A stretch of 64,000 bases of DNA, taken from positions 1-64,000 of the forward strand of contig NZ_JAJAUZ010000010.1 in assembly GCF_020532645.1 (NCBI RefSeq). Reading direction: 5' to 3'. The stretch comes from Streptomyces bambusae. Its GTDB lineage: Bacteria > Actinomycetota > Actinomycetes > Streptomycetales > Streptomycetaceae. The notes under the pieces are model-generated. The model saw nothing but the letters and a program-made list of their open reading frames with translations. It made no database searches and had not been told where the DNA came from. Positions 1 to 8,921 of the stretch are shown one piece after another. Within the stretch, counting starts at the first letter, position 1. Each line of letters opens with the position of its first letter. A program made the position numbers and the translations under genes.

Positions 1-3
1 ACC

Positions 4-170
4 CGCCGGAGGGGCTGGATTCGGGGCTCCGCCCCAAACCCCGCTCCTCAAACGCCGGAGGGGCTGGATTCGGGGCTCGGCCCCAGACCCCGCTCCTCAA
101 GCGCCGGAGGGGCTGGATTCGGGGCTCGGCCTCAGACCCCGCTCCTCAGGCGCCGGAGGGGCTTGAATTC
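4..170. repeat. 49-bp intergenic tandem repeat, about 3.3 copies
   Basis: Units starting with CGCCGGA begin at 4, 53, 102 and 151, a constant 49-bp spacing. Each holds a CGCCGGAGGGGCTGGATTC core followed by a GC-rich arm and a CTCCTCAA segment. The last unit is partial. The same core recurs in both orientations at 15786-15930, 16000-16165 and 53160-53400, so this is one member of a dispersed intergenic family. No coding potential is supported here. Confidence 0.85.
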
Positions 171-190
171 GCCCCGCACGGGACGGGAAC

Positions 191-228
191 GGGCCGTGCC
201 GCCCCCGGTGTGGGGGGCGGCACGGCCC
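191..228 (-). terminator. Terminator hairpin downstream of malic enzyme
   Basis: A perfect 16-bp GC stem (191-206 with 213-228) encloses a six-base loop, with no long U tract, as is common in streptomycetes. It lies 70 bp beyond the stop of the minus-strand malic enzyme gene. It could also end transcription entering from the left. Confidence 0.75.
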
Positions 229-298
229 GTTGAGGTGGGGCGGCGTTGCACGCGCCGGTCCCGGTGGCCCGGCGTTGCACGGCGCCGGGCCCGGTGGG

Positions 299-1498
<1,200 letters not shown>

Positions 1499-2028
1499 TT
1501 GTTTGACCCCTTAAGTCTTTAATCGTTGAGGGTGGCCACTCCTGGTTGAGGGGTGGGCGGGCACCGCGTGCGAGCTCCGGCTTCGGCTGTGGCGGTAGGC
1601 CTGCCTCCCTCGGAGTGGGAGGTACGTACGCGCGGGCGCGCCGCACACGCGCCCTGAGCCCCGGATGAGGGGTGTAAGGATCTGTTCTACCCGAAGAACG
1701 CACGCCCAGACGAGTCGATTCCCCTGTGACTTTAAGCCGGTTGTCCGTTTTTGCCTAAAAGTCCACGGAACTCTGTCCAGGCATCGAGACACGCCGCAAA
1801 AATTGGCGCCCGAGGCACCTTTCGCACGAGAAATTCCCGTCGCGATCACCCTTGTCCGCAGGGCTGTTGGGCACTCCGGGGTACCCGTTATCCGATTTTG
1901 ACCTCACTGGCCGTCCGATTCATGCAGTCCGAATGGCAAGATGCGGAATCACACGAGGTCGCGACACTCGAAGGTGCGTGCCCGACCGTTTTCGGCCCGC
2001 TTCTGCATCCCTGCCGGAGGACCAGCTC
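1499..2028. promoter_or_regulatory. Divergent intergenic region, malic enzyme / ABC importer
   Basis: 530 bp between divergent genes, clearly less GC-rich than the surroundings between about 1690 and 1960, so it likely holds both promoters. I see no convincing ORF, tRNA or riboswitch. GGAGG at 2016-2020 is the ribosome-binding site of the importer gene. No specific operator could be assigned. Confidence 0.5.
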
Positions 2029-2991
2029 ATGACCGCTAGCACCACTCGTCGTACGACCGCCGCCCGGTCCCGGATCGCCGCGGTCAGCGCCGTTGCGGTT
2101 GCCGGTGCCCTCATCCTGACCGGCTGTGGCGACCAGACGGACAAGGCTCCCGAGTCCTCCAACAGCCAGGCCGGCAACAGCAAGGCGCCGCTCTTCTCGA
2201 AGCTCCCGAAGAAGATCCAGGACGCCGGTGTCATCAAGGTCGGCACGGACGCCACGTACGCCCCGATGGAGTTCACCAAGGACGGCAAGATCGTCGGCCT
2301 GGACCCGGACGTCGCGGCCGCGCTCGGCAAGCAGCTCGGTGTCGAGTTCAAGTTCGAGTCCGGCACCTTCGACACCCTGATCGGCAGCATGCAGACCGGC
2401 CGCACCGACGCGGTCATGTCCTCGCTGAGCGACACCAAGGCCCGCCAGGAGGGCCTGGACGACAAGGGCAAGAAGACCGGCGCCGGCGTCGACTTCGTCG
2501 ACTACTTCACCGCCTCCACCGGCATCCTGGTCAAGAAGGGCAACCCGCAGGGCATCAAGACCCTCGACGACCTCTGCGGCAAGAAGGTCGCCGTCCAGCG
2601 CGGCACCACGTACGAGCAGTCCGCCAAGGACCAGGCCGCCAAGTGCAAGAAGGACGGCAAGGGCGCCCTGAGCATCGAGTCGTACCCGACCGACGCCGAG
2701 GCCCAGACCCGCGTGAAGGCCGGCGGCGCCGCCGCCGACCTGAACGACTCGCCGGTCGCCGCGTACATCGCGCAGACCGCGAACGGCGGCAACGACTTCG
2801 AGGCCATCGCCAACCCGACCGACGCGGGTCCGCTCGGCATCGCCGTGGACAAGAAGAACACCCAGCTGCGCGACGCGCTGAAGGAAGCCCTGGCGGCGAT
2901 CATCGCGGACGGCACGTACAAGGCCGCCCTCGACAAGTGGAACGCCGGCACCGGCGCCGTGACCTCGGCGCAGATCAACGCCGGGCAGTGA
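2029..2991 (+). CDS. Polar amino-acid ABC transporter, substrate-binding lipoprotein
   Basis: Extracellular solute-binding lipoprotein (320 aa) of the family 3 amino-acid type, delivering substrate to the permease encoded next. The N terminus has an arginine-rich n-region, a hydrophobic stretch and a lipobox LTGC with Cys33 as the lipidation site. A Ser/Asn-rich spacer follows, then the binding fold with GTDATYAPMEF, GLDPDVAAAL and the hinge-region RGTTYEQSAK. An upstream in-frame extension to 1852 is rejected because the signal peptide and GGAGG site fit the ATG at 2029. It is followed 63 bp later by the permease, so the three genes form an importer operon. The substrate is probably a glutamate- or glutamine-type amino acid, but this cannot be fixed from sequence. 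Confidence 0.93.
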   Translation: MTASTTRRTTAARSRIAAVSAVAVAGALILTGCGDQTDKAPESSNSQAGNSKAPLFSKLPKKIQDAGVIKVGTDATYAPMEFTKDGKIVGLDPDVAAALGKQLGVEFKFESGTFDTLIGSMQTGRTDAVMSSLSDTKARQEGLDDKGKKTGAGVDFVDYFTASTGILVKKGNPQGIKTLDDLCGKKVAVQRGTTYEQSAKDQAAKCKKDGKGALSIESYPTDAEAQTRVKAGGAAADLNDSPVAAYIAQTANGGNDFEAIANPTDAGPLGIAVDKKNTQLRDALKEALAAIIADGTYKAALDKWNAGTGAVTSAQINAGQ

Positions 2992-3054
2992 CCTCCTGCG
3001 GGGCGCCCCTCCCGGGCGCCCCGCCTTCTCGTGCACCACTGAAGGGCAGTCACT

Positions 3055-3996
3055 GTGACTGACAAGCTCGACAAGGCCTCCGGCCCGGCGGACACCCCGC
3101 CGGCCGGGAGCACCCCTCACGAGCCGATCCGCGCCATCCCGGTCCGCCATTACGGCCGGTGGATCAGCGCCGTCGTGATCCTGGCCCTGGTCGTCGCCCT
3201 CGGGTACGCCTTCTCGCAGGGCAACGTCCGCTGGGCGACCGTGCCGGAGAAGCTCTTCGACGGCTCGATCATCAAGGGTCTGTTCAACACCATCTGGATC
3301 AGCGTCGCCTCGATGGCCGTGGGCCTCGTGCTCGGTGTCGTCTTCGCCGTGATGCGCCTCTCGAAGAACCCGGTGACCAGCACCATCGCCTGGTTCTACA
3401 TCTGGCTCTTCCGCGGTACCCCGGTGTACGTCCAGCTCCTCATCTGGTTCAACCTCGCCCTGATCTTCCCCGTCCTGAACCTCGGGTTCTACAAGGACGA
3501 GATGACCCAGGTCATGACCCCGTTCCTGGCCGCCCTGCTGGGCCTCGGCCTCAACGAGGGCGCGTACATGGCCGAGATCGTCCGGGCCGGCATCCAGTCC
3601 GTCGACGAGGGCCAGACGGAGGCCTCGCACGCGCTGGGCATGACCCAGACGCAGACCATGCGCCGCGTCGTGCTGCCGCAGGCCATGCGCGTCATCGTGC
3701 CGCCGACCGGCAACGAGTTCATCAACATGCTGAAGACCTCGTCGCTGGTGGTCGCGGTGCAGTACTACGACCTGCTGCGCGCCGCCCAGGACATCGCGTC
3801 GACCTCGTTCGCGGTCATGGAGATGTTCTTCGTCGCCTCGATCTGGTACCTCGCGCTGACCAGCGTGTTCTCCGTCGGGCAGTACTACCTGGAGCGGTAC
3901 TACGCACGCGGTGCGCTGCGCACGCTCCCGCCCACGCCGTGGCAGAAGGTCAAGGCGAACCTCTCCCGCTTCTCGAACCGCAAGGCGGTGGCCTGA
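3055..3996 (+). CDS. Polar amino-acid ABC transporter permease (HisM family)
   Basis: Inner-membrane subunit (313 aa) forming the translocation path. After a hydrophilic N-terminal tail of about 40 residues there are about six hydrophobic segments. The cytoplasmic coupling loop [20 protein letters not shown] (about residues 190-210) is the EAA motif that docks on the ATPase. The GTG start at 3055 follows GAAGGGCAG. The stop codon overlaps the ATPase start (TGATG), implying translational coupling. A single permease suggests a homodimer. Confidence 0.93.
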   Translation: MTDKLDKASGPADTPPAGSTPHEPIRAIPVRHYGRWISAVVILALVVALGYAFSQGNVRWATVPEKLFDGSIIKGLFNTIWISVASMAVGLVLGVVFAVMRLSKNPVTSTIAWFYIWLFRGTPVYVQLLIWFNLALIFPVLNLGFYKDEMTQVMTPFLAALLGLGLNEGAYMAEIVRAGIQSVDEGQTEASHALGMTQTQTMRRVVLPQAMRVIVPPTGNEFINMLKTSSLVVAVQYYDLLRAAQDIASTSFAVMEMFFVASIWYLALTSVFSVGQYYLERYYARGALRTLPPTPWQKVKANLSRFSNRKAVA

Positions 3997-4757
3997 TGAC
4001 TGCCATGGTGAAGGCCGAGGGCGTCCACAAGTCCTACGGTGCCGCGCACATCCTCAAGGGCATCGACCTGGAGGTCGCGCCGCGTGAGGTGTTCTGCCTG
4101 ATCGGCCCCTCGGGTTCCGGGAAGTCGACCTTCCTCCGGTGCATCAACCACCTGGAGAAGATCAACGGCGGCAAGCTGTACGTCGACGGCGACCTCGTCG
4201 GCTACCGCCAGAAGGGCGACAAGCTGTACGAGCTGAAGGACAGCGAGGTCGCGGCCCAGCGCCGGGACATCGGCATGGTCTTCCAGCGCTTCAACCTGTT
4301 CCCGCACATGACGGCCATAGAGAACGTCATGGAAGCCCCGGTCATGGTCAAGGGCGAGTCCAAGGCGGTGGCGCGCGAGCGCGCGATCCGGCTCCTCGAC
4401 CGGGTGGGCCTGGGCGACAAGGGCAACAACTACCCGTCGATGCTCTCCGGCGGCCAGCAGCAGCGCGTGGCGATCGCCCGCGCGCTGGCCATGGAGCCGA
4501 AGCTGATGCTCTTCGACGAGCCGACCTCGGCCCTGGACCCGGAGCTCGTCGGTGACGTGCTCGACGTCATGCGCGACCTCGCCGAGTCCGGCATGACCAT
4601 GATCGTCGTGACCCACGAGATGGGCTTCGCCCGCGAGGTCGGCGACAACCTGGTCTTCATGGACGGCGGCGTGGTGGTCGAGTCCGGCCACCCGCGCGAG
4701 GTCCTGGGCAACCCGCAGCACGACCGCACGAAGGCGTTCCTCTCCAAGGTGCTGTAA
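3996..4757 (+). CDS. Polar amino-acid ABC transporter ATP-binding protein (GlnQ/HisP type)
   Basis: Cytoplasmic ATPase (253 aa) energising the importer. Walker [10 protein letters not shown] lies at residues 37-45, the Q-loop in [11 protein letters not shown], the signature [10 protein letters not shown] near residue 150, Walker [11 protein letters not shown] shortly after, and the switch His in VVTHEMGFA. The ATG overlaps the permease stop by one base. All catalytic motifs are intact. A strong hairpin at 4790 follows the gene. Confidence 0.95.
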   Translation: MTAMVKAEGVHKSYGAAHILKGIDLEVAPREVFCLIGPSGSGKSTFLRCINHLEKINGGKLYVDGDLVGYRQKGDKLYELKDSEVAAQRRDIGMVFQRFNLFPHMTAIENVMEAPVMVKGESKAVARERAIRLLDRVGLGDKGNNYPSMLSGGQQQRVAIARALAMEPKLMLFDEPTSALDPELVGDVLDVMRDLAESGMTMIVVTHEMGFAREVGDNLVFMDGGVVVESGHPREVLGNPQHDRTKAFLSKVL

Positions 4758-4789
4758 GGCCTGTCGGCAGGCCCGCTCACCCGAACGGG

Positions 4790-4827
4790 CGAAGGGGCGG
4801 TACGGAATCTCCCGTACCGCCCCTTCG
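4790..4827. terminator. Bidirectional terminator between convergent genes
   Basis: A 16-bp stem (4790-4805 with 4812-4827, CGAAGGGGCGGTACGG and its complement) with a short loop sits between the ABC ATPase and the convergent methyltransferase gene, and can serve both strands. Confidence 0.85.
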
Positions 4828-4837
4828 GCATCCCGGT

Positions 4838-5599
4838 CTACTTCAGGGCGAGCACCATCGCGTCCGACGGGGACCGCCAGACCGTGCGGGCCTCGGCGAA
4901 GCCCGCCTCGCGCAGGGCGGCGGCGTGCCAGTGCTCGGACGGGGTGTCGCCGTCGGCGTGCTCGCCGTAGATCTCGTAGCGGCGCCTGGTGGGCTCGGCG
5001 AGCACCGGGTCGGCGGCGCACAGCTGCCACCACTCGGCCCAGTCCAGGGCGCCGGCCGCGCGCGCCCGCTCCATTCCGGCGTGCCGGAGGGCGCGCTCGG
5101 CGGCGTTGATCCGCGGAGTGGTGTCGTCGGCCATGTGGTCGGCGTTCACGACCACCCCGCCGCGGCGCACGAGCGGGGCGAGCTGCCCGTAGACCACGGC
5201 GAGCTGCGGGGCGTACAGCCAGTGCAGGGCGGTGGCGGTGAGCACCGCGTCGTACGTGTCGTGCGGGAGCAGCGCCGGCCAGTCCGGGTCCTTGAGGTCC
5301 GCGGTGACGAAGGCGGCCCGGGGATCGCCCGCGAAGGTGCCCTCGGCGATCGCGAGCAGGGCGGGGTCGAGGTCCACGCCCGTGCACCGGGCCTCGGGGA
5401 ACCTCTTGAGCACGCGGTCCGTGATACTTCCCGTACCGCACGCGAGGTCCAGGACCCGGGGCGCCGTCCCGACCAGTGCCTCGACCATGTCCAGCATCAC
5501 CCGGAAGCGCTCCTCGCGGTCCGGCATGTACCACTCCTGCTGGCGGTCCCAGCTCTCCTGCCAGGCCCGCCAGTCCGTACCGGTCTTCGCGTCCGTCAT
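4838..5599 (-). CDS. Class I SAM-dependent methyltransferase
   Basis: Small cytoplasmic methyltransferase (253 aa) with motif I VLDLACGTGS at residues 49-58, an acidic ribose-binding residue in GVDLDPALL, and YDAVLTATALHWLY as motif IV. The HWLY pattern is common in Methyltransf_11/25 proteins. The substrate is unknown. Start chosen at ATG 5599 because AGAGGGG precedes it. An extension to 5644 would add 15 residues lacking the fold. The gene is divergent from the CGNR gene (91-bp gap) and stands alone. Confidence 0.85.
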   Translation of the reverse strand: MTDAKTGTDWRAWQESWDRQQEWYMPDREERFRVMLDMVEALVGTAPRVLDLACGTGSITDRVLKRFPEARCTGVDLDPALLAIAEGTFAGDPRAAFVTADLKDPDWPALLPHDTYDAVLTATALHWLYAPQLAVVYGQLAPLVRRGGVVVNADHMADDTTPRINAAERALRHAGMERARAAGALDWAEWWQLCAADPVLAEPTRRRYEIYGEHADGDTPSEHWHAAALREAGFAEARTVWRSPSDAMVLALK

Positions 5600-5690
5600 C
5601 GGGAACCCCTCTGTACGTAATACCCTCGAAGCCAGATCGGCCATTACAGGGCCGTGCTCTGACCCTAGACCGTCGCCGTAAGGACTACAA

Positions 5691-6320
5691 GTGGAACTGG
5701 CCTATTACTCGGACTATGCCGTGCGCCTGGTCAACACCGAGGAGCCGGCCCGCGCCAGGGACTCCCTCACCTCCGTGGAGGCCGTCCGCGCCCTCTTCGG
5801 CGCCGGCTCGCAGATGGCCCGCCGGGTCACCGACGCGGACCTCACCCGCTTCCGCAGCGTCCGCGCCCGGCTGCGCGCGGTCTTCGACGCCGCCGACGGC
5901 GGGGACCACACCCTCGCGGTCGACCTGCTGAACTCGCTGCTGCTGGAGTTCCCCGTCAGCCCGCAGATCTCCGGCCACGACCACCTCGACGACGAGGGCC
6001 GGCCCCGCTGGCACATGCACCTCGCCGACCACCCCTCGAACGCGACCGCGGGCTACGCCGCGATCGCCTCCATGGGCCTGGCCTTCCACCTCACCGAGTA
6101 CGGCGCCGACCGGCTGGGCCTGTGCCAGGCCGCGCCCTGCCGCAACGCCTACCTCGACACCTCCACCAACCGGTCCCGCCGCTACTGCTCCGACCGCTGT
6201 GCCACCCGCGCCAACGTCGCCGCCTACCGGGCCCGCAAGCGGCTGGAGGCCGACGCGTCGGCCGGCAGCGGGCGCAGCGCCGACAGCGCCCAGGAGAGCC
6301 GGGCGGGCAGCGAGCTCTGA
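5691..6320 (+). CDS. CGNR-type zinc-finger (ABATE domain) protein
   Basis: 209-residue predicted DNA- or RNA-binding regulator. The N-terminal 130 residues fit the ABATE domain. The C-terminal finger has cysteines in GLCQAAPC and RRYCSDRCATRANVAAYR. The name-giving CGNR is CATR here, a common variation. GTG start at 5691. Its 3' end overlaps the convergent sodX frame by 97 bp (6224-6320). Confidence 0.82.
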   Translation: MELAYYSDYAVRLVNTEEPARARDSLTSVEAVRALFGAGSQMARRVTDADLTRFRSVRARLRAVFDAADGGDHTLAVDLLNSLLLEFPVSPQISGHDHLDDEGRPRWHMHLADHPSNATAGYAAIASMGLAFHLTEYGADRLGLCQAAPCRNAYLDTSTNRSRRYCSDRCATRANVAAYRARKRLEADASAGSGRSADSAQESRAGSEL

Positions 6321-6640
6321 TGCGCCCGCCGGGGCCGGAACCGCAGCCGGGCGGTGGCCAGGATCAGCTCCTCGGGCACCGTCCCGTAGTCCGTGCTGTC
6401 GCCCCCGGCGAACGCGTTGTCGCCGAGCACCCACCAGCCGCCGGACCGCCGTTCCGCGGCCCGCTTGACCACCAGCAGGTCCTGCTGGAACGGGTGGCGC
6501 AGGATCACGATGTGCCCCGGCCGGACCGGCCGCCCGAACCGCACCACCAGCCGGTCGCCGTCCAGCAGGGTCGGCGCCATCGACGGACCGGTCACCTCGA
6601 CCACCTCGAACGGCATCCTGGACGATCTTGGCTCCAGCAC
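6224..6640 (-). CDS. sodX: Nickel-type superoxide dismutase maturation protease
   Basis: S26 signal-peptidase-like serine protease (138 aa) that removes the leader of SodN so the new N-terminal His can bind nickel. The motif GPSMAPTL carries nucleophile Ser20, the general base is Lys59 in LLVVKRAA, and LGDNAFAGGDST is the conserved C-terminal box. Start chosen at GTG 6640 with GGGAGG 7 nt upstream. ATG at 6616 is an alternative. The gene is divergent from sodN, its substrate. The C-terminal 30 residues are low complexity and overlap the convergent CGNR gene, so the true functional core ends earlier. Confidence 0.9.
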   Translation of the reverse strand: MLEPRSSRMPFEVVEVTGPSMAPTLLDGDRLVVRFGRPVRPGHIVILRHPFQQDLLVVKRAAERRSGGWWVLGDNAFAGGDSTDYGTVPEELILATARLRFRPRRAHQSSLPARLSWALSALRPLPADASASSRLRAR

Positions 6641-6790
6641 CCGGCAACCTCCCGCTCCGGCCGTACGTTCACTCACGTCTCCCAGGATGGCCCTGGACTT
6701 TTGTCCTAAGCCGCCGGGGGTGGCGGCGAAAACCGCTTTCTCACGGAGTAATCTCCCACCTGAGAAGACGATCACGAGGAGGAGCACCTC
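6641..6790. promoter_or_regulatory. Divergent sodX/sodN promoter region
   Basis: 150 bp holding both promoters and the sodN leader. AGGAGG at 6777-6782 is a strong sodN ribosome-binding site. In S. coelicolor sodN responds to nickel and is silenced by a small RNA from the sodF 3' end that pairs near this site (established for that species). No sodF is present in this window, so the same control here is inference. Confidence 0.45.
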
Positions 6791-7186
6791 ATGCTTTCCC
6801 GCCTGTTCGCCCCCAAGGCGACGGTCAGCGCCCACTGCGACCTGCCCTGCGGCGTGTACGACCCCGCCCAGGCCCGTATCGAGGCCGAGTCGGTCAAGGC
6901 CGTCCAGGAGAAGTACCAGGCCAACGAGGACGCGGACTTCCGCGCCCGCGCGCTCGTCATCAAGGAGCAGCGCGCCGAGATGGCCAAGCACCACGTGTCG
7001 GTCCTGTGGAGCGACTACTTCAAGGCCCCGCACTTCGAGAAGTACCCCCAGCTGCACCAGCTGGTGAACGACACCCTGAAGGCCCTCTCGGCCGCCAAGG
7101 CGTCGAACGACCCGGCGACCGGCCAGAAGGCCCTCGACCTGATCAAGGAGATCGACGAGATCTTCTGGGCGACCAAGCAGGCCTGA
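6791..7186 (+). CDS. sodN: Nickel superoxide dismutase
   Basis: Cytoplasmic hexameric enzyme disproportionating superoxide. The 131-residue precursor has a 14-residue leader followed by the nickel hook HCDLPCGVY: His15 becomes the N-terminal ligand after cleavage, with Cys16 and Cys20 as thiolate ligands. The rest is the expected four-helix bundle. Length and motif match the family exactly. The protease gene sodX is divergent and adjacent. A strong terminator follows at 7203. Confidence 0.98.
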   Translation: MLSRLFAPKATVSAHCDLPCGVYDPAQARIEAESVKAVQEKYQANEDADFRARALVIKEQRAEMAKHHVSVLWSDYFKAPHFEKYPQLHQLVNDTLKALSAAKASNDPATGQKALDLIKEIDEIFWATKQA

Positions 7187-7202
7187 GCCCGCACGCCCCG
7201 CA

Positions 7203-7246
7203 CGCACGAAGGCCCGGCCGGATCGCTCCGGCCGGGCCTTCGTGCG
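7203..7246. terminator. Terminator after sodN
   Basis: A long perfect stem (CGCACGAAGGCCCGGCCGGA with its complement) and a four-base loop lie between sodN and the convergent DUF6104 gene and can end both transcripts. Confidence 0.88.
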
Positions 7247-7301
7247 TCGCCGTTCCCGCAGTCGTCTGCGCGGACGCCCGCGCAGACGCCCGCGCGCGGG
7301 C

Positions 7302-7487
7302 CTACTCGTCCTCGTCGTCCTCGTCGTCCAGACGGGCCAGCCAGGTGGCCAGGCGCTCGACCGGGACCTCGAAGTCCGGGTTCAGATCGACGAAGGTGCG
7401 CAGCTGCTCCGCGAGCCACTCGAAGGTGACCTCCTCCTCGCCGCGCCGCTTCTCCAGTTCCTCGATGCCGCGATCGGTGAAGTACAC
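7302..7487 (-). CDS. Small acidic protein, DUF6104 family
   Basis: 61-residue protein beginning MYFTDRGIEELEKRRGEEEV and ending in a run of Asp and Glu. The central stretch TFEWLAEQLRTFVDLNPDFE is strongly conserved among actinomycetes as I recall it. No signal peptide or membrane segment. Function unknown. It is convergent with sodN and followed on the left by the shared terminator. Confidence 0.85.
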   Translation of the reverse strand: MYFTDRGIEELEKRRGEEEVTFEWLAEQLRTFVDLNPDFEVPVERLATWLARLDDEDDEDE

Positions 7488-7648
7488 AACAGGCTCCGTG
7501 CCGTGGGTGGGATGTTCCCCGCCAGGATAGTCGGCCGTCCGGGTGACACCCGGCGGACACGTGACCGCCGTGCACTTGACCGCTTTCCGACGTTAGCCCG
7601 CCCCCTCCGAGGGCAGGGATGGAGCGTCCGCAGCGGGAGGAACCACCG

Positions 7649-7729
7649 ATGAGCCATGCCGGCACCCAGGGCGGCATACGGACCGCGCACCACGGCCACG
7701 CCCCCCGGCCCGCCGGAGGCGCCGCGTGA
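7649..7729 (+). CDS. 26-residue peptide ORF coupled to the HExxH-family gene
   Basis: ATG at 7649 is preceded by GGGAGGAA at 8 nt and the ORF ends in TGA at 7727, overlapping the GTG start of the next gene (GTGA). The peptide is His/Gly/Pro-rich, starting MSHAGTQGGI and ending PRPAGGAA. It has no FxSxx C terminus, so it is not a classical FxsA precursor. Such a layout fits either a substrate peptide for the neighbouring modifying-enzyme homologue or a leader ORF used only for translational coupling. It is too short to judge by codon statistics. Confidence 0.5.
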   Translation: MSHAGTQGGIRTAHHGHAPRPAGGAA

Positions 7730-8832
7730 ACCGGCCCGCCGTGCCCGGCCCGCTGCTGCGCGACCTGGCCGCCGCCGAACCCTCCGCCGAGGGCACCCGG
7801 CTGCTCCAGGGCGCCCGGCAGGACCGACGCACCGGCCTGCTCGACGCGCTCCGCTCGGCCGTCCCGCGCGGGCCCGCCGACGAGGCCTGGGCGCTGCTCG
7901 ACGAGGCCGGCCGGCACGCCCCCGGAGCCGTCCGCGACGTCCTGCACTACCCCGCCACCGGGGTCTGGGCCGAGGAGACCCTGCGCCGGCTGCGCCGCCC
8001 CGGCGGCCCGCCGCCGGACCTCGGCCACCTCGACGGCCTGGCCGCGGCCGCCGCCCTGCGCGCCGGAATCACCTTCAAAGCCGTCCTGAAGCCCGTCCAG
8101 GGCCGCCTGGTGCTCCCCACCCTCGGGATCCTGCGCCCGCCGCACTCCGGCCCGTACACGCTCACCGAGGGCGGCTGGGACCCCGGCGACCCTGCGGCCC
8201 TGCCGCTGCACGCGCTGCCCTGCGGCCGCACCGCCCTCGACGACCTCGACCCGTACCGTGCGCCCGGCGGGGCCGCCGCCGCCCGGGCCGCCCGCCGGCT
8301 CACCGCCCGCGGGCACAAGCGCTGGGACACCCAGTGGACGGGCGCCTTCACCCTGCTGGAGCGGTACGACACCGCCCGCGCCGGGGAGACCGCCGGGCTG
8401 CTGCGCAGCATCGTCCCGCTGGCCGGCGGGATCCGCAGCGCCGGCGCCGCCGTCCGGCCCGCGCCCGGCTCGGCGCTGGTCCGCGGCCAGTCCCCGCCGG
8501 CGCTGGCCGCCGCCCTGGTCCGCGAGGTCCAGCACGCCAAGCTGGCCGTCCTCGCCGGGCTGCTGCCGCTGCGCACCCCCGGACCCGGCCGGCAGCCCCC
8601 CGACGGCCTCCTCGGCGGCACGTACGCGGACCTCGCCCTCGCCCGGTACTGGCAGCGGGCCGCCCTCTACGGGGCCCGCGGCGCCTGGACCCAGCACGCC
8701 CGGCACCGGTCCCGGGCCGCCGCCGCGCTGCCCGCGCTGGGGAGGGAGCCGGAGCTGACGGAGGCCGGCCGGGAGTTCGTCGCCGCGATGGCGGCCGCCG
8801 AACGCGCCCTGGACACGCCGCCCGCGGGCTGA
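7726..8832 (+). CDS. HExxH-type peptide beta-hydroxylase family protein
   Basis: 368-residue protein resembling the HEXXH-motif proteins now described as alpha-ketoglutarate-dependent peptide beta-hydroxylases, often found beside small peptide genes. The motif region reads LVREVQHAKLAVLAGLLPL: Glu267 and His270 are kept but the first His is Arg266, so one metal ligand of the canonical set is missing. The N-terminal 110 residues are helical and Arg/Leu-rich. GTG start at 7726 overlaps the stop of the 26-residue ORF. A terminator follows at 8837. Assignment rests on motif context only; function is uncertain. Confidence 0.6.
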   Translation: MNRPAVPGPLLRDLAAAEPSAEGTRLLQGARQDRRTGLLDALRSAVPRGPADEAWALLDEAGRHAPGAVRDVLHYPATGVWAEETLRRLRRPGGPPPDLGHLDGLAAAAALRAGITFKAVLKPVQGRLVLPTLGILRPPHSGPYTLTEGGWDPGDPAALPLHALPCGRTALDDLDPYRAPGGAAAARAARRLTARGHKRWDTQWTGAFTLLERYDTARAGETAGLLRSIVPLAGGIRSAGAAVRPAPGSALVRGQSPPALAAALVREVQHAKLAVLAGLLPLRTPGPGRQPPDGLLGGTYADLALARYWQRAALYGARGAWTQHARHRSRAAAALPALGREPELTEAGREFVAAMAAAERALDTPPAG

Positions 8833-8836
8833 CACG

Positions 8837-8876
8837 CCGGAAGGCCCGGCCCCCGCGGGGGGACCGGGCCTTCCGG
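8837..8876. terminator. Bidirectional terminator, HExxH gene / kgd
   Basis: A long near-perfect stem (CCGGAAGGCCCGG at the outer arms, then C and G runs) with a GCGG loop lies between convergent genes. Confidence 0.88.
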
Positions 8877-8921
8877 ATGCCGTACCGGGTCCGTGCGGAC
8901 CCGCAGCCTTGCCGTGCGGCC

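Noticed and set aside
4..170. CRISPR array
   Set aside because: The units are head-to-tail copies with a constant 49-bp period and no unique spacers; no cas genes are nearby.
7649..7729. FxsA-type RiPP precursor
   Set aside because: The peptide lacks the FxSxx C terminus and no fxsB radical-SAM or other fxs genes are adjacent.
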